Assembly (NCBI RefSeq): GCF_000718015.1
Contig: NZ_JODY01000015.1
Location: 1-64,000, forward strand
Length of the DNA: 64,000 bases
Direction of reading: 5' to 3'
Source: Streptomyces catenulae
GTDB lineage: Bacteria > Actinomycetota > Actinomycetes > Streptomycetales > Streptomycetaceae
In this document: positions 10,164-18,291 of the stretch, piece by piece
How the letters are laid out: each line of letters begins with the position of its first letter
How positions within the stretch are numbered: position 1 is the first letter of the stretch
Program-made: the position numbers and the translations under genes
The notes under the pieces: model-generated
The model's input: only the letters and a program-made list of their open reading frames with translations
What the model was told of the DNA's origin: nothing
Databases searched by the model: none

Positions 10164-10168
10164 GCGGC

Positions 10169-10198
10169 GCGGGAGTGACCGGCGGCGGTCACTCCCGC
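10169..10198. terminator. Bidirectional terminator between HAD phosphatase and rnz
   Basis: A 13-bp perfect stem (10169-10181 with 10186-10198) has a GCGG loop and begins five bases after the phosphatase stop. Confidence 0.75.
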
Positions 10199-10211
10199 AC
10201 CCCCCGTGCGC

Positions 10212-11117
10212 TCAGCGGCGCTTCGGCACCGGCACCCGCATCAGATCGCGGGCGACGGTCAGCTCACCGGTGAACCCGGCGTCCCGCGCCTGCCGTTCGA
10301 AGACGGACGGGTCGGAGTAGCGCTGCGAGAAGTGCGTCAGCACGAGGTGGCGCACCCCGGCGGCGGTCGCCACCTCCGCCGCCTGCCCGGCCGTCAGATG
10401 GCCGTGCTCGGTGGCGAGCCGGACGTCCTCGTCGAGGAAGGTCGACTCGATGACCAGCAGGTCCGCCCCGTCGGCCAGGGCGTGGACCCCGTCGCACAGC
10501 CGGGTGTCCATGACGAACGCGAACCGCTGCCCGCGCCGCACCTCGCTCACCTCGTCCAACCGCACCCCGCCCAGCTCCCCGGCGCGCTGGAGACGGCCGA
10601 CGTCCGGACCGGCGATGCCGTGGGCGGCGAGCCGGTCCGGCAGCATCCGCCGGGTGTCCGGCTCGACCAGCCGGTAGCCGAACGACTCGACCGGATGCGA
10701 CAGCAGCCGCGCCTCCAGCGTGTACGCCGGGGTCGTCGCCAGCACCCCGTCCGCCGCCACCGGATGCTCCGTCAGCCGTACGGTCTCGCGGTACGCGGTG
10801 GAGTAGCGCAGCCGGTCGAAGAAGCGCTGACCGCTCGCCGGGTAGTGGGCGGTGATCGGGTGCGGCACCCGGTCGAGGTTGATCCGCTGGATCACCCCGG
10901 CGAGCCCCAGCGAGTGGTCGCCGTGGAAGTGGGTGACACAGAGCCGGTTGAGGTCGTGGGCGGCGACCCCGGCGCGCAGCATCTGCCGCTGGGTGCCCTC
11001 CCCGGGGTCGAACAGCAGGCCCTCGCCGTCCCAGCGCAGCAGATAGCCGTTGTGGTTACGGTGCCGGGTCGGCACCTGGCTGGCCGTGCCGAGGACGACC
11101 AGTTCGCGTACGGACAC
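10212..11117 (-). CDS. rnz: Ribonuclease Z
   Basis: This is a metallo-beta-lactamase RNase Z of 301 residues, the usual homodimeric short form. The zinc motif is THFHGDH at residues 62-68, with the N-terminal [12 protein letters not shown] and the C-terminal [11 protein letters not shown] typical of tRNase Z. It removes 3' trailers from tRNA precursors; both tRNA-Ala genes in this window lack an encoded CCA and so need it. The start is a GTG at 11117, 12 bases after the stop of the HIT gene on the same strand, which makes a HIT-rnz transcript likely. Confidence 0.95.
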   Translation of the reverse strand: MSVRELVVLGTASQVPTRHRNHNGYLLRWDGEGLLFDPGEGTQRQMLRAGVAAHDLNRLCVTHFHGDHSLGLAGVIQRINLDRVPHPITAHYPASGQRFFDRLRYSTAYRETVRLTEHPVAADGVLATTPAYTLEARLLSHPVESFGYRLVEPDTRRMLPDRLAAHGIAGPDVGRLQRAGELGGVRLDEVSEVRRGQRFAFVMDTRLCDGVHALADGADLLVIESTFLDEDVRLATEHGHLTAGQAAEVATAAGVRHLVLTHFSQRYSDPSVFERQARDAGFTGELTVARDLMRVPVPKRR

Positions 11118-11128
11118 CTCGCGTCCCG

Positions 11129-11485
11129 TCAGACCAGACGCTGCAGGTCGCGGCCGCCGAGCACATGGGCATGGGCGTGGAAGACCGTCTGACCTGCGCC
11201 GGGACCGGTGTTGAAGACGATGCGGTAGCCGGTCGCGTCGACCTTCTCGTCCGCGGCCACCTCGCCCGCCTCGCGCAGTACGTCACCGGCGACGGCCGGC
11301 TCCGCGGCGGCCAGTTCCCGCGCGTTGGCGTAGTGGACCTTGGGGATCACCAGGACGTGGGTCGGCGCCTGGGGGTTGATGTCGCGGAAGGCGACGGTGG
11401 TCGGGGTCTCCCGGACGATGGTCGCCGGCACCTCCCCCGCCACGATCTTGCAGAACAGGCAGTCGGCCTGCGGTTCTCCCGCCAC
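11129..11485 (-). CDS. HIT (HINT-type) nucleotide-binding hydrolase
   Basis: This is a histidine-triad protein of 118 residues. The triad HAHAHVLGG is near the C-terminus (His103, 105, 107), and the N-terminal [13 protein letters not shown] with the [15 protein letters not shown] segment is typical of HINT phosphoramidases. These enzymes hydrolyse AMP-linked phosphoramidates. In many actinobacteria it lies in the dnaJ-rsmE-HIT-phoH-ybeY run. Here about 8 kb of metabolic genes separate it from phoH, and a plus-strand OsmC gene separates it from rsmE. Confidence 0.93.
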   Translation of the reverse strand: MAGEPQADCLFCKIVAGEVPATIVRETPTTVAFRDINPQAPTHVLVIPKVHYANARELAAAEPAVAGDVLREAGEVAADEKVDATGYRIVFNTGPGAGQTVFHAHAHVLGGRDLQRLV

Positions 11486-11753
11486 CGGTGGGCTCCTCCC
11501 GGGTCATCGGCCGCCCGGCCGCCGGAGAGTGCGGGAGCCGCCGCCGTGGCCGCCCCGTCCCGTCCCGGCGTACGCGGCGGACGCCGTACGCACCCTGCGT
11601 ACGCCCTCGGATGCTACCGGCCCGGCGCCCCGTACGGCCGGGTGGGCCGACCACGCCGGGCCCGGGCCGCACGGACCGTCCACCCGGCGGCCCGGCCTCT
11701 AAGCTGACCCCGCACGGCCCCCTTTTCGCCCACGAACCGGGAGTTAACGCACC

Positions 11754-12182
11754 ATGGCCACCACCCGCACCGCCACCACCCACTGGGAGGGCACCCTCCT
11801 CCAGGGCAAGGGCAAGGTCTCCCTGGACTCCTCCAAGGTCGGGACCTACGACATCAACTGGCCGGCCCGCGCCGAGCAGCCCAACGGCGTCACCAGCCCG
11901 GAGGAGCTGATCGCCGCCGCCCACTCCGCCTGCTACTCCATGGCCTTCTCGCACGGACTGGCCGGACAGGGCTACACCGTCGAGGACATCGACACCCAGG
12001 CGGAGGTGACCTTCCAGCCGGGTGAGGGCATCACCGCCATCGCGCTGACCGTCAAGGCGCGCGTCCCGGGGCTGTCGGAGGAGGACTTCCAGGCGGCGGC
12101 GCAGGACGCCAAGGCCAACTGCCCGGTCAGCCAGGCGCTGAAGGGCGTCCGCAACATCACCCTCACCGCCGAACTGGTCTGA
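11754..12182 (+). CDS. OsmC/Ohr family peroxidase
   Basis: The protein has 142 residues, full family length. The two redox cysteines are in HSACYSMAFSH (Cys60) and ANCPVSQAL (Cys123), as in OsmC thiol peroxidases. It should reduce organic hydroperoxides with a low-molecular-weight or protein thiol, probably after osmotic or oxidative stress. The TSPEELIAAAHSAC block favours the OsmC subgroup over Ohr. It stands alone on the plus strand among minus-strand genes, so it has its own promoter in the 268 bp upstream, where I could not define hexamers. Confidence 0.92.
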   Translation: MATTRTATTHWEGTLLQGKGKVSLDSSKVGTYDINWPARAEQPNGVTSPEELIAAAHSACYSMAFSHGLAGQGYTVEDIDTQAEVTFQPGEGITAIALTVKARVPGLSEEDFQAAAQDAKANCPVSQALKGVRNITLTAELV

Positions 12183-12197
12183 CCCACACCCGGACCG

Positions 12198-12211
12198 GCC
12201 GGGCGCCCGGC
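12198..12211. terminator. Short palindromic hairpin between osmC-like gene and rsmE
   Basis: A 14-bp palindrome (GCCGGGCG/CGCCCGGC with shared centre) lies in the 55-bp convergent gap. It is a modest terminator candidate. Confidence 0.4.
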
Positions 12212-12237
12212 ACCCGCCGCGCCGCCCGGCCCGCCCG

Positions 12238-12981
12238 TCAGCTCCAGCGGCCGGTACGCCCCAGCAGCAGCGCCGTCGCGGCGGTACCCGCCGTGGAGGT
12301 GCGCAGCACCGACGGGCCCAGCCGGTACGGTGCGGCGCCCGCCGCCGCGAACGCGGCCAACTCGTCCGGCGCGACCCCGCCCTCGGGACCGACGACCAGC
12401 ACCACCGAACCGGCCGCGGGCAGCTCCGCGGTGGCCAGCGGGGTGGCGCCCTCCTCGTGCAGCACGGCCGCGAAATCGGCCGCCGCCAGCACCTCGGCCA
12501 CCTGCTTGGTGGTGTGCGCCTCGCCCACCTCGGGGAAGGTCAGCCGCCGCGACTGCTTCCCCGCCTCCCGGGCCGTCGCCCGCCACTTCGCCAGCGACTT
12601 CGCGGCCCGCTCACCGCGCCACTGGGTCACACACCGCGACGCCGCCCAGGGGATCACGGCGTCGACGCCGGTCTCCGTCATCGTCTCCACGGCCAGTTCG
12701 CCGCGGTCGCCCTTGGGCAGCGCCTGGACGACGGTGATCCGCACCGGCGGCGCGGGCTCCGTGCGTACCTCGGCCACCGCGACGGTCAGCCGGTCCTTGC
12801 CCTCGACCGCCGTGACCGTGCCGTACGCACCGGTCCCGGCGCCGTCGGTCAGCACCACGTCCTCACCGACCCGCAGCCGCCGCACCGACACCGCGTGCCG
12901 CCCCTCGGGGCCGTCCAGCACCAGCGTGCCGCCGGGCCGTACGCCCGCCGCCGAATCCACCACGAAAACCGGCGCCGTCAT
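12238..12981 (-). CDS. rsmE: 16S rRNA (uracil-1498-N3)-methyltransferase
   Basis: This is a SPOUT methyltransferase of 247 residues with the knotted SAM site VLVVGPEGGVAPDEL. The N-terminal PUA-like part includes GPEGRHAVSVRRLRVGE, and VQALPKGDRGELAVE with GVDAVIPWAASRCV is characteristic of RsmE. It methylates N3 of U1498 in the 30S subunit. Its ATG overlaps the nitronate monooxygenase stop by four bases (12978-12981), so translation is coupled. It is the downstream member of that two-gene unit. Confidence 0.95.
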   Translation of the reverse strand: MTAPVFVVDSAAGVRPGGTLVLDGPEGRHAVSVRRLRVGEDVVLTDGAGTGAYGTVTAVEGKDRLTVAVAEVRTEPAPPVRITVVQALPKGDRGELAVETMTETGVDAVIPWAASRCVTQWRGERAAKSLAKWRATAREAGKQSRRLTFPEVGEAHTTKQVAEVLAAADFAAVLHEEGATPLATAELPAAGSVVLVVGPEGGVAPDELAAFAAAGAAPYRLGPSVLRTSTAGTAATALLLGRTGRWS

Positions 12982-14078
12982 GACTCGCCCCTCATCCTGC
13001 GACCGTTCACATCTCCCTGTGCCGCGTCCAGTTCGGACGCCAGCAGTGCCACCAGCTCACCGGCGGGCAGCTCCCGCGCCAACCGGTGCCCCTGCCCGGC
13101 CCACAGCGCCATGCCCTGCGCGTCCCCCGTCCGCGCCGCCGCCCTCCGCAGCCCGGCGGTCAGATGGTGCACCGCCGGATAGGCGGCCGGGGCGTACGGG
13201 CCGTGCTCCCGCAGGAAGCGGTTGACCAGGCCCCGGGCCGGGCGTCCGGTGAAGGCGCGGGTCAGCTCGGTGCGGGTGAAGAGCGGGTCGGTCAGCGCCC
13301 GCTTGTGCAGCGGGTGCGCGCCGGATTCGGGGGTGGCGAGGAAGGCGGTGCCCAGCTGCGCCGCCTCGGCACCGGCGGCGAGCACCGCGGCGATCTGCGC
13401 ACCGCGCATCAGCCCTCCGGCGGCGATCACCGGCAGCCGCACCGCCTCGCGGACCTGGGTGAGCAGCGTCAGCAGCCCGAGCGGGGCGCCGGTGCCGTCG
13501 GCGTGCGGATCGTCCCGGTGGGTGCCCTGGTGGCCGCCCGCCTCGACGCCCTGCGCACAGACCGCGTCGGCGCCCGCCGCCTCCGCCGCCCGCGCCTCGT
13601 CCGGCGTGGTGACGGTGACGACGGTGTACGTGCCGACGGCGGCGAGCGAGGCGAGCACCGCGGGCGTGGGGCAGCCGAAGTGGAAGGAGACCACCGGCAC
13701 CGGGTCCTCGCGCAGCACCGCCAGCTTCGCCTCGTAGCCGTCGTCCGAGCCGCCGTACGGATCGACCTCGCCGAGCCCGGTCTCGTACCAGGCGGCCTCA
13801 CCGGCGAGCTGATCGCGGTAGACCTCGACGGCGGCGGTGTGGGTGAGTTCGGGGTGCGGGAGGAAGAGGTTGACGCCGAAGGGGCGGCCGGTCAGTCCGC
13901 GCAGCCGCTTGATCTCCTGGTACATGCCGTCGGGGGTCTTGAGCCCGGCGGCGAGGAAGCCGAGCCCGCCGGCCTCCCCGACGGCGGCGACCAGCTCCGG
14001 ACCGGAACCGCCGCCGGCCATCGGCGCCTGCACGATCGGATGACGGCAAAGAGCGGTCAGCGCGGTGGACATGGCCAC
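12978..14078 (-). CDS. Nitronate monooxygenase (2-nitropropane dioxygenase family)
   Basis: This is an FMN-dependent TIM-barrel enzyme of 366 residues. Supporting motifs are PIVQAPMAGGGSGPELVAAV at the N-terminus, VVSFHFGCP, and the flavin-phosphate segments AQGVEAGGHQGTH and VIAAGGLMRGAQIAAVLAAGA; the His in the first is the proposed catalytic base. It likely oxidises alkyl nitronates such as propionate-3-nitronate. The start is the GTG at 14078 or the ATG two codons later. It is coupled to rsmE and separated from dnaJ upstream by a 20-bp hairpin. Confidence 0.9.
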   Translation of the reverse strand: MAMSTALTALCRHPIVQAPMAGGGSGPELVAAVGEAGGLGFLAAGLKTPDGMYQEIKRLRGLTGRPFGVNLFLPHPELTHTAAVEVYRDQLAGEAAWYETGLGEVDPYGGSDDGYEAKLAVLREDPVPVVSFHFGCPTPAVLASLAAVGTYTVVTVTTPDEARAAEAAGADAVCAQGVEAGGHQGTHRDDPHADGTGAPLGLLTLLTQVREAVRLPVIAAGGLMRGAQIAAVLAAGAEAAQLGTAFLATPESGAHPLHKRALTDPLFTRTELTRAFTGRPARGLVNRFLREHGPYAPAAYPAVHHLTAGLRRAAARTGDAQGMALWAGQGHRLARELPAGELVALLASELDAAQGDVNGRRMRGES

Positions 14079-14161
14079 ATCGTGTCATGCCCCGCGCACC
14101 GCACCGAAACGGGCAGACCCACCCGGCGCCCGGGCCGGGCGGGATCGGCCACCGCCCACCA

Positions 14162-14204
14162 CACGCGGGTGGGCCCGGGGAAAATCCCCGGGCCCACCCG
14201 CGTG
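14162..14204 (-). terminator. Strong terminator after hrcA-dnaJ
   Basis: A perfect 20-bp stem (14162-14181 with 14185-14204) closes on an AAA loop. It begins 13 bases after the dnaJ stop and 84 bp before the nitronate monooxygenase start, so heat-shock transcription should end here. Confidence 0.85.
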
Positions 14205-14216
14205 GATCGCGATCGG

Positions 14217-15356
14217 CTACCGCCCGTTGAACGCGTCCTTCAGCCGGGAGAACAGCCCCTGCTGCCCGGGCTGGAACTGGCCCGTCGGGCGCTCCTCGCC
14301 GCGGAGCTTGGCGAGACGGCGCAGCAGTTCCTCCTGCTCGGGGTCGAGCTTGGAGGGCGTCTGGACCTCGACGTGGACGATCAGGTCGCCACGGCCGTTG
14401 CCCCGCAGATGGGTCACGCCGCGCTGGTGCAGCGGGATCGACTGACCGGACTGGGTGCCGGGCCGGACGTCGATCTCCTCGACGCCGTCCAGCGTCTCCA
14501 GCGGACACTTCGTGCCCAGCGCCGCCGCCGTCATCGGGATGGTGACGGTGCAGTGCAGATCGTCGCCGCGCCGCTGGAAGACGGGGTGCGCCTGCTCGTG
14601 GATCTCGACGTAGAGGTCACCGGCGGGACCGCCGCCGGGGCCGACCTCGCCCTCGCCCGCGAGCTGGATGCGGGTGCCGTTGTCGACGCCCGCGGGGATC
14701 TTGACGGTCAGCGTGCGGCGCGACCGGATCCGGCCGTCACCGGCGCACTCCGGGCACGGCGTCGGCACGACCGTACCGAAGCCCTGACACTGCGGACACG
14801 GCCGCGAGGTCATGACCTGACCGAGGAAGGACCGCGTGACCTGCGAGACCTCACCGCGACCGCGGCACATGTCACAGGTCTGCGCGGAGGTGCCGGGGGC
14901 CGCGCCCTCACCGGTGCACGTGGTGCACACGATGGCGGTGTCGACCTGGATCTCCTTGGTCGTCCCGAACGCCGCCTCGTCCAGCTCGATGTCGAGGCGG
15001 ATCATCGCGTCCTGACCGCGCCGGGTCCGCGAGCGCGGTCCGCGCTGCGCGGAGGCGCCGAAGAACGCGTCCATGATGTCGGAGAAGTTGCCGAATCCGG
15101 CGCCGAAGCCACCGGCTCCGCCACCGCCGCCGCCCGCCTGCGAGAGCGGGTCGCCACCGAGGTCGTAGACCTGCTTCTTCTGCGGGTCCGACAGCACCTC
15201 GTAAGCGGCGTTGATCTCCTTGAACCGCTCCTGGGTCTTCGGATCCGGGTTCACATCCGGGTGCAGCTCACGCGCCAGCCGCCGGAAAGCCTTCTTGATC
15301 TGGTCCTGCGAGGCGTCGCGGCCGACGCCGAGGACCGTGTAATAGTCCGTGGCCAC
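14217..15356 (-). CDS. dnaJ: Chaperone DnaJ
   Basis: This is a full type I DnaJ of 379 residues. The J-domain has HPD at 32-34. A Gly/Phe-rich linker follows (GGGGGGAGGFGAGFGNFSD). Four zinc repeats are visible (CTTCTGEG, CDMCRGRG, CPQCQGFG, CPECAGDG), then the client-binding C-terminal domain. It stimulates DnaK ATPase. Being next to hrcA and without dnaK-grpE, it is the second DnaJ of Streptomyces (often dnaJ2), expected to be under HrcA control with hrcA. It starts directly after the hrcA stop, so the two form an operon. Confidence 0.96.
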   Translation of the reverse strand: MATDYYTVLGVGRDASQDQIKKAFRRLARELHPDVNPDPKTQERFKEINAAYEVLSDPQKKQVYDLGGDPLSQAGGGGGGAGGFGAGFGNFSDIMDAFFGASAQRGPRSRTRRGQDAMIRLDIELDEAAFGTTKEIQVDTAIVCTTCTGEGAAPGTSAQTCDMCRGRGEVSQVTRSFLGQVMTSRPCPQCQGFGTVVPTPCPECAGDGRIRSRRTLTVKIPAGVDNGTRIQLAGEGEVGPGGGPAGDLYVEIHEQAHPVFQRRGDDLHCTVTIPMTAAALGTKCPLETLDGVEEIDVRPGTQSGQSIPLHQRGVTHLRGNGRGDLIVHVEVQTPSKLDPEQEELLRRLAKLRGEERPTGQFQPGQQGLFSRLKDAFNGR

Positions 15357-16373
15357 TTACGACTCCGCCAGGATCTGTCCGACGTAACGTGCCACTGCGC
15401 GTACCGCTCCCATCGTTCCGGGGTAGTCCATGCGGGTCGGTCCGACCACGCCGAGTTTGGCGACTGCCTCGTCGCCCGAACCGTAGCCGACCGCAACCAC
15501 CGACGTGGACGCAAGTCCTTCATGGGCATTCTCATGCCCGATACGTACGGTCATGCCCGAGTCCTTGGCCTCCCCGAGCAGTTTGAGCAGCACCACGTGC
15601 TCCTCAAGAGCCTCCAGCACCGGCCGGATCGTCAGCGGGAAGTCGTGCCCGAAGCGGGTGAGATTGGCGGTACCGCCGATCACCAACCGCTCCTCGGTCT
15701 CCTCCACCAACGTCTCCAGCAGCACCGACAGCACCGTCGAGACCGTGCCGCGGTCCTCCTGCTCGAAGGAGTCCGGAAGATCCTGCACCAATTGCGGCAC
15801 ATCCGCGAACCGGCGTCCCACGACCCGGCTGTTGAGCCGGGCCCGCAGATCCGCCAGCGACGCCTCGCCGAACGGCCCCTGACAGTCGATCAGGCGCTGT
15901 TCGACGCGTCCGGTGTCGGTGATCAGGACGAGCATCAGCCGCGCCGGGGCCAGCGCCAGCAGTTCGACATGGCGGACGGTGGACCGCGTCAGCGACGGGT
16001 ACTGCACCACCGCGACCTGCCGGGTCAGCTGCGCCAGCAGCCGGACCGTACGGCCCACCACGTCGTCCAGATCGACCGCGCCGTCCAGGAAGTTCTGGAT
16101 CGCGCGGCGCTCGGGGCTGGAAAGCGGCTTGACACCGGCGAGCTTGTCGACGAAGAGGCGGTAGCCCTTGTCGGTGGGGATCCGGCCCGCGCTGGTGTGC
16201 GGCTGGGCGATGAATCCCTCTTCCTCCAGGACCGCCATGTCGTTACGGACGGTGGCCGGGGAGACACCGAGCCGATGGCGCTCGGTCAGCGCCTTCGAAC
16301 CGACCGGCTCCTCGGTGCCGACGTAGTCCTGGACGATGGCACGCAGCACCTCCAGCCTGCGTTCACTGAGCAC
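15357..16373 (-). CDS. hrcA: Heat-inducible transcription repressor HrcA
   Basis: The repressor has 338 residues from a GTG at 16373, preceded by GGAGG eight bases upstream. The N-terminal winged helix is visible in [19 protein letters not shown] and [19 protein letters not shown], and the rest is the GAF-like dimerisation domain. HrcA binds CIRCE elements and represses chaperone genes; its folding depends on GroEL. A perfect CIRCE palindrome lies 41 bp upstream, so the hrcA-dnaJ operon is autoregulated. The frame extends to 16532, but that part is not conserved-looking. Confidence 0.96.
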   Translation of the reverse strand: MLSERRLEVLRAIVQDYVGTEEPVGSKALTERHRLGVSPATVRNDMAVLEEEGFIAQPHTSAGRIPTDKGYRLFVDKLAGVKPLSSPERRAIQNFLDGAVDLDDVVGRTVRLLAQLTRQVAVVQYPSLTRSTVRHVELLALAPARLMLVLITDTGRVEQRLIDCQGPFGEASLADLRARLNSRVVGRRFADVPQLVQDLPDSFEQEDRGTVSTVLSVLLETLVEETEERLVIGGTANLTRFGHDFPLTIRPVLEALEEHVVLLKLLGEAKDSGMTVRIGHENAHEGLASTSVVAVGYGSGDEAVAKLGVVGPTRMDYPGTMGAVRAVARYVGQILAES

Positions 16374-16413
16374 CGCGCACACCTCCAGTCCCGCCGTCCC
16401 GCGGCTTCCTCGC

Positions 16414-16440
16414 CTGGCACTCCACCGGTCCGAGTGCCAG
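16414..16440. promoter_or_regulatory. CIRCE operator (HrcA binding site)
   Basis: Inverted arms CTGGCACTC and GAGTGCCAG are separated by exactly nine bases. This is the CIRCE architecture (TTAGCACTC-N9-GAGTGCTAA) with GC-shifted outer bases, and the two arms are perfectly complementary. It lies just downstream of the probable hrcA -10, so HrcA would block transcription initiation or clearance. Confidence 0.95.
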
Positions 16441-16449
16441 TACCGCTCC

Positions 16450-16480
16450 AGTGTACGGCCGGGTCGCACCGGCGGGGCAA
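16450..16480 (-). promoter_or_regulatory. Probable hrcA-dnaJ promoter
   Basis: On the minus strand, TTGCCC (16475-16480) and TACACT (16450-16455) are separated by 19 bp, and CIRCE starts ten bases downstream of the -10. This is a sigma-HrdB-like promoter by inspection only. Confidence 0.55.
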
Positions 16481-16555
16481 GGGTCTCGCGTGCGACACCG
16501 GCCACGCCCCGTGATCCGCCGGGCGACGCCACCGCGCTACCGATAGCGTCTCGGC

Positions 16556-17290
16556 ATGCGCACGACTTGGGAAGAGGCGGGATGGGAACGGCTCGGTGAC
16601 GGCGTCGCCCGCCGCCGGATGCCGGGCTGGGACGAGACGGTGGGCGCCGTCGTGGGGTCGGACGGTGTGCTGCTCGTCGACACCGGCGCCACCCTGCGCG
16701 ACGGCGCCGCGCTGCGGCTCACCGTCCGCCGGGTGGTGGGCCGCGACGTGACACACATCGCGCTGACCCATCCGCACTTCGACCACGTCCTGGGCACCGC
16801 CGCCTTCGCCGGGGTGCAGGTTTTCGCCGCCACCGGCGCCGCCGAACTGCTGGCCCGCGAGCGGGAGACGCTGCGCGAGGACGCGGTGCGCCACGGCGTC
16901 GACCCGGACTCCGCCACCGACGCCACCGACATCCTGGTGCTGCCGCACCACGGGGTGCACGGCGAGCTGGCCGTCGACCTCGGTGACCGGCAGGTGCTGC
17001 TCGCCAACGTCGGTCCCGGCCACACCGCGCACGACCTCGCGGTCCTCGTCCCGGGGCGGGGCGACGACCCCGAGGTGGTCTTCTGCGGCGACCTCGTCGA
17101 GGAGTCCGGTGAGCCGTCCGCCGGGCCCGACGCCCTCGGGCGGCAGTGGCCCGCCGCCCTGGACCGGCTGCTGGCGCTGGGCGGCGAGGAGGCGCGGTAC
17201 GTCCCCGGGCACGGCGCCGTGGTGGACGCCGCCTTCGTCCGCGCCCAACGCGACGCGCTCGCCGCCCGCTTCGCCGCCCCGCCGGTCTGA
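16556..17290 (+). CDS. MBL-fold metallo-hydrolase
   Basis: This is a metallo-beta-lactamase fold hydrolase of 244 residues. The motif [11 protein letters not shown] carries the H-x-H-x-D-H metal ligands. GPGHTAHDL and FCGDLVEE supply further ligands, and YVPGHG supplies the last His. The class resembles quinoprotein relay or lactonase-like MBL proteins; the substrate is unknown. It is divergent from hrcA (182 bp apart) and is followed 53 bp later by the DUF3097 gene, so a two-gene transcript is possible. Confidence 0.85.
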   Translation: MRTTWEEAGWERLGDGVARRRMPGWDETVGAVVGSDGVLLVDTGATLRDGAALRLTVRRVVGRDVTHIALTHPHFDHVLGTAAFAGVQVFAATGAAELLARERETLREDAVRHGVDPDSATDATDILVLPHHGVHGELAVDLGDRQVLLANVGPGHTAHDLAVLVPGRGDDPEVVFCGDLVEESGEPSAGPDALGRQWPAALDRLLALGGEEARYVPGHGAVVDAAFVRAQRDALAARFAAPPV

Positions 17291-17343
17291 GCCGCGCCCG
17301 CACCCGTCACCCCGACCCGTCACAGAACAGGCATCCGGACACC

Positions 17344-18174
17344 ATGCAGAGCAAGCACTACGGTCCCGACCTCACCCCGCCGTGGAAGAAGCGGCGGCCC
17401 GCGCCGGAGGTGGCGGCGGAGCCGGATCTGGTGGTCGAGGAGGTGACCACGGGGTTCTGCGGGGCGGTGATCCGCTGCGAGAAGTCGGCGCAGGGGCCGA
17501 CGGTCACCCTGGAGGACCGGTTCGGCAAGCACCGCGTCTTCCCGATGGAGCCGCGCGGCTTCCTGCTGGAGGGCGAGGTCGTCACGCTCGTACGGCCCCG
17601 GGAGCGGGCGGCGGGCGGTCCGGCGCGGACGGCGTCCGGTTCGCTGGCGGTGCCCGGCGCACGGGCCAGGGTCGCCCGGGCGGGCCGGATCTATGTGGAG
17701 GGGCGGCACGACGCGGAGCTGGTCGAGCGGGTGTGGGGCGACGATCTGCGCATCGAGGGCGTGGTCGTGGAGTACCTGGAGGGCATCGACGACCTGCCGG
17801 AGATCGTCCGCGCCTTCTCCCCCGGGCCCGACGCCCGCCTCGGCGTCCTCGTCGACCATCTGGTGCCCGGTTCGAAGGAGTCCCGGATCGCGGCGGGCGT
17901 GACCGACCCGCAGGTGTGCGTGGTGGGCCATCCGTACATCGACGTGTGGGAGGCGGTGAAGCCGTCGTCGGTGGGGATCGCGGCGTGGCCGGTCGTGCCG
18001 CGCGGCCAGGACTGGAAGACGGGGGTGTGCCGGGCGCTGGGCTGGCCGGAGAACACCGGCGCCGCCTGGCAGCGGATCCTGTCGGGCGTACGCAGCTACA
18101 AGGACATCGAGCCCGCGCTGCTGGGCCGGGTGGAGGAGCTGATCGACTTCGTCACGGTCGGCGGCGCCGCCTGA
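17344..18174 (+). CDS. DUF3097 family protein (Toprim-like)
   Basis: This conserved actinobacterial protein has 276 residues. The centre contains GRIYVEGRHDAELVERVWGDD and later VLVDHLVPGSKES, resembling a Toprim fold (acidic EG-x-x-D and D-x-x), so a nucleic-acid role is possible but unproven. The N-terminal half is a small beta-rich region (TVTLEDRFGKHRVFPME). I chose the ATG at 17344 (MQSKHYGPDLTPPWKKR), which matches the family start; the longer frame overlaps the metallo-hydrolase gene. It is convergent with hemW. Confidence 0.88.
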   Translation: MQSKHYGPDLTPPWKKRRPAPEVAAEPDLVVEEVTTGFCGAVIRCEKSAQGPTVTLEDRFGKHRVFPMEPRGFLLEGEVVTLVRPRERAAGGPARTASGSLAVPGARARVARAGRIYVEGRHDAELVERVWGDDLRIEGVVVEYLEGIDDLPEIVRAFSPGPDARLGVLVDHLVPGSKESRIAAGVTDPQVCVVGHPYIDVWEAVKPSSVGIAAWPVVPRGQDWKTGVCRALGWPENTGAAWQRILSGVRSYKDIEPALLGRVEELIDFVTVGGAA

Positions 18175-18253
18175 GGGGCGGAATGTTCTTGGTCTCCCGC
18201 TCGCCCTCCCCAGCACGCCGCGTCTCGGCCACCGACGGAGGGAGGGCGGGACG

Positions 18254-18268
18254 GGGCGCAGGGCGCCC
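18254..18268. terminator. Short hairpin between DUF3097 gene and hemW
   Basis: A 6-bp stem GGGCGC/GCGCCC with an AGG loop lies in the 117-bp convergent gap. It is a weak terminator candidate. Confidence 0.35.
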
Positions 18269-18291
18269 GCGGGGGTTCACACTTGCGGCGG

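Noticed and set aside
13086..16514. A 1142-codon open frame on the plus strand
   Set aside because: It is antisense to nitronate monooxygenase, dnaJ and hrcA, all clearly real, and has no recognisable motif.
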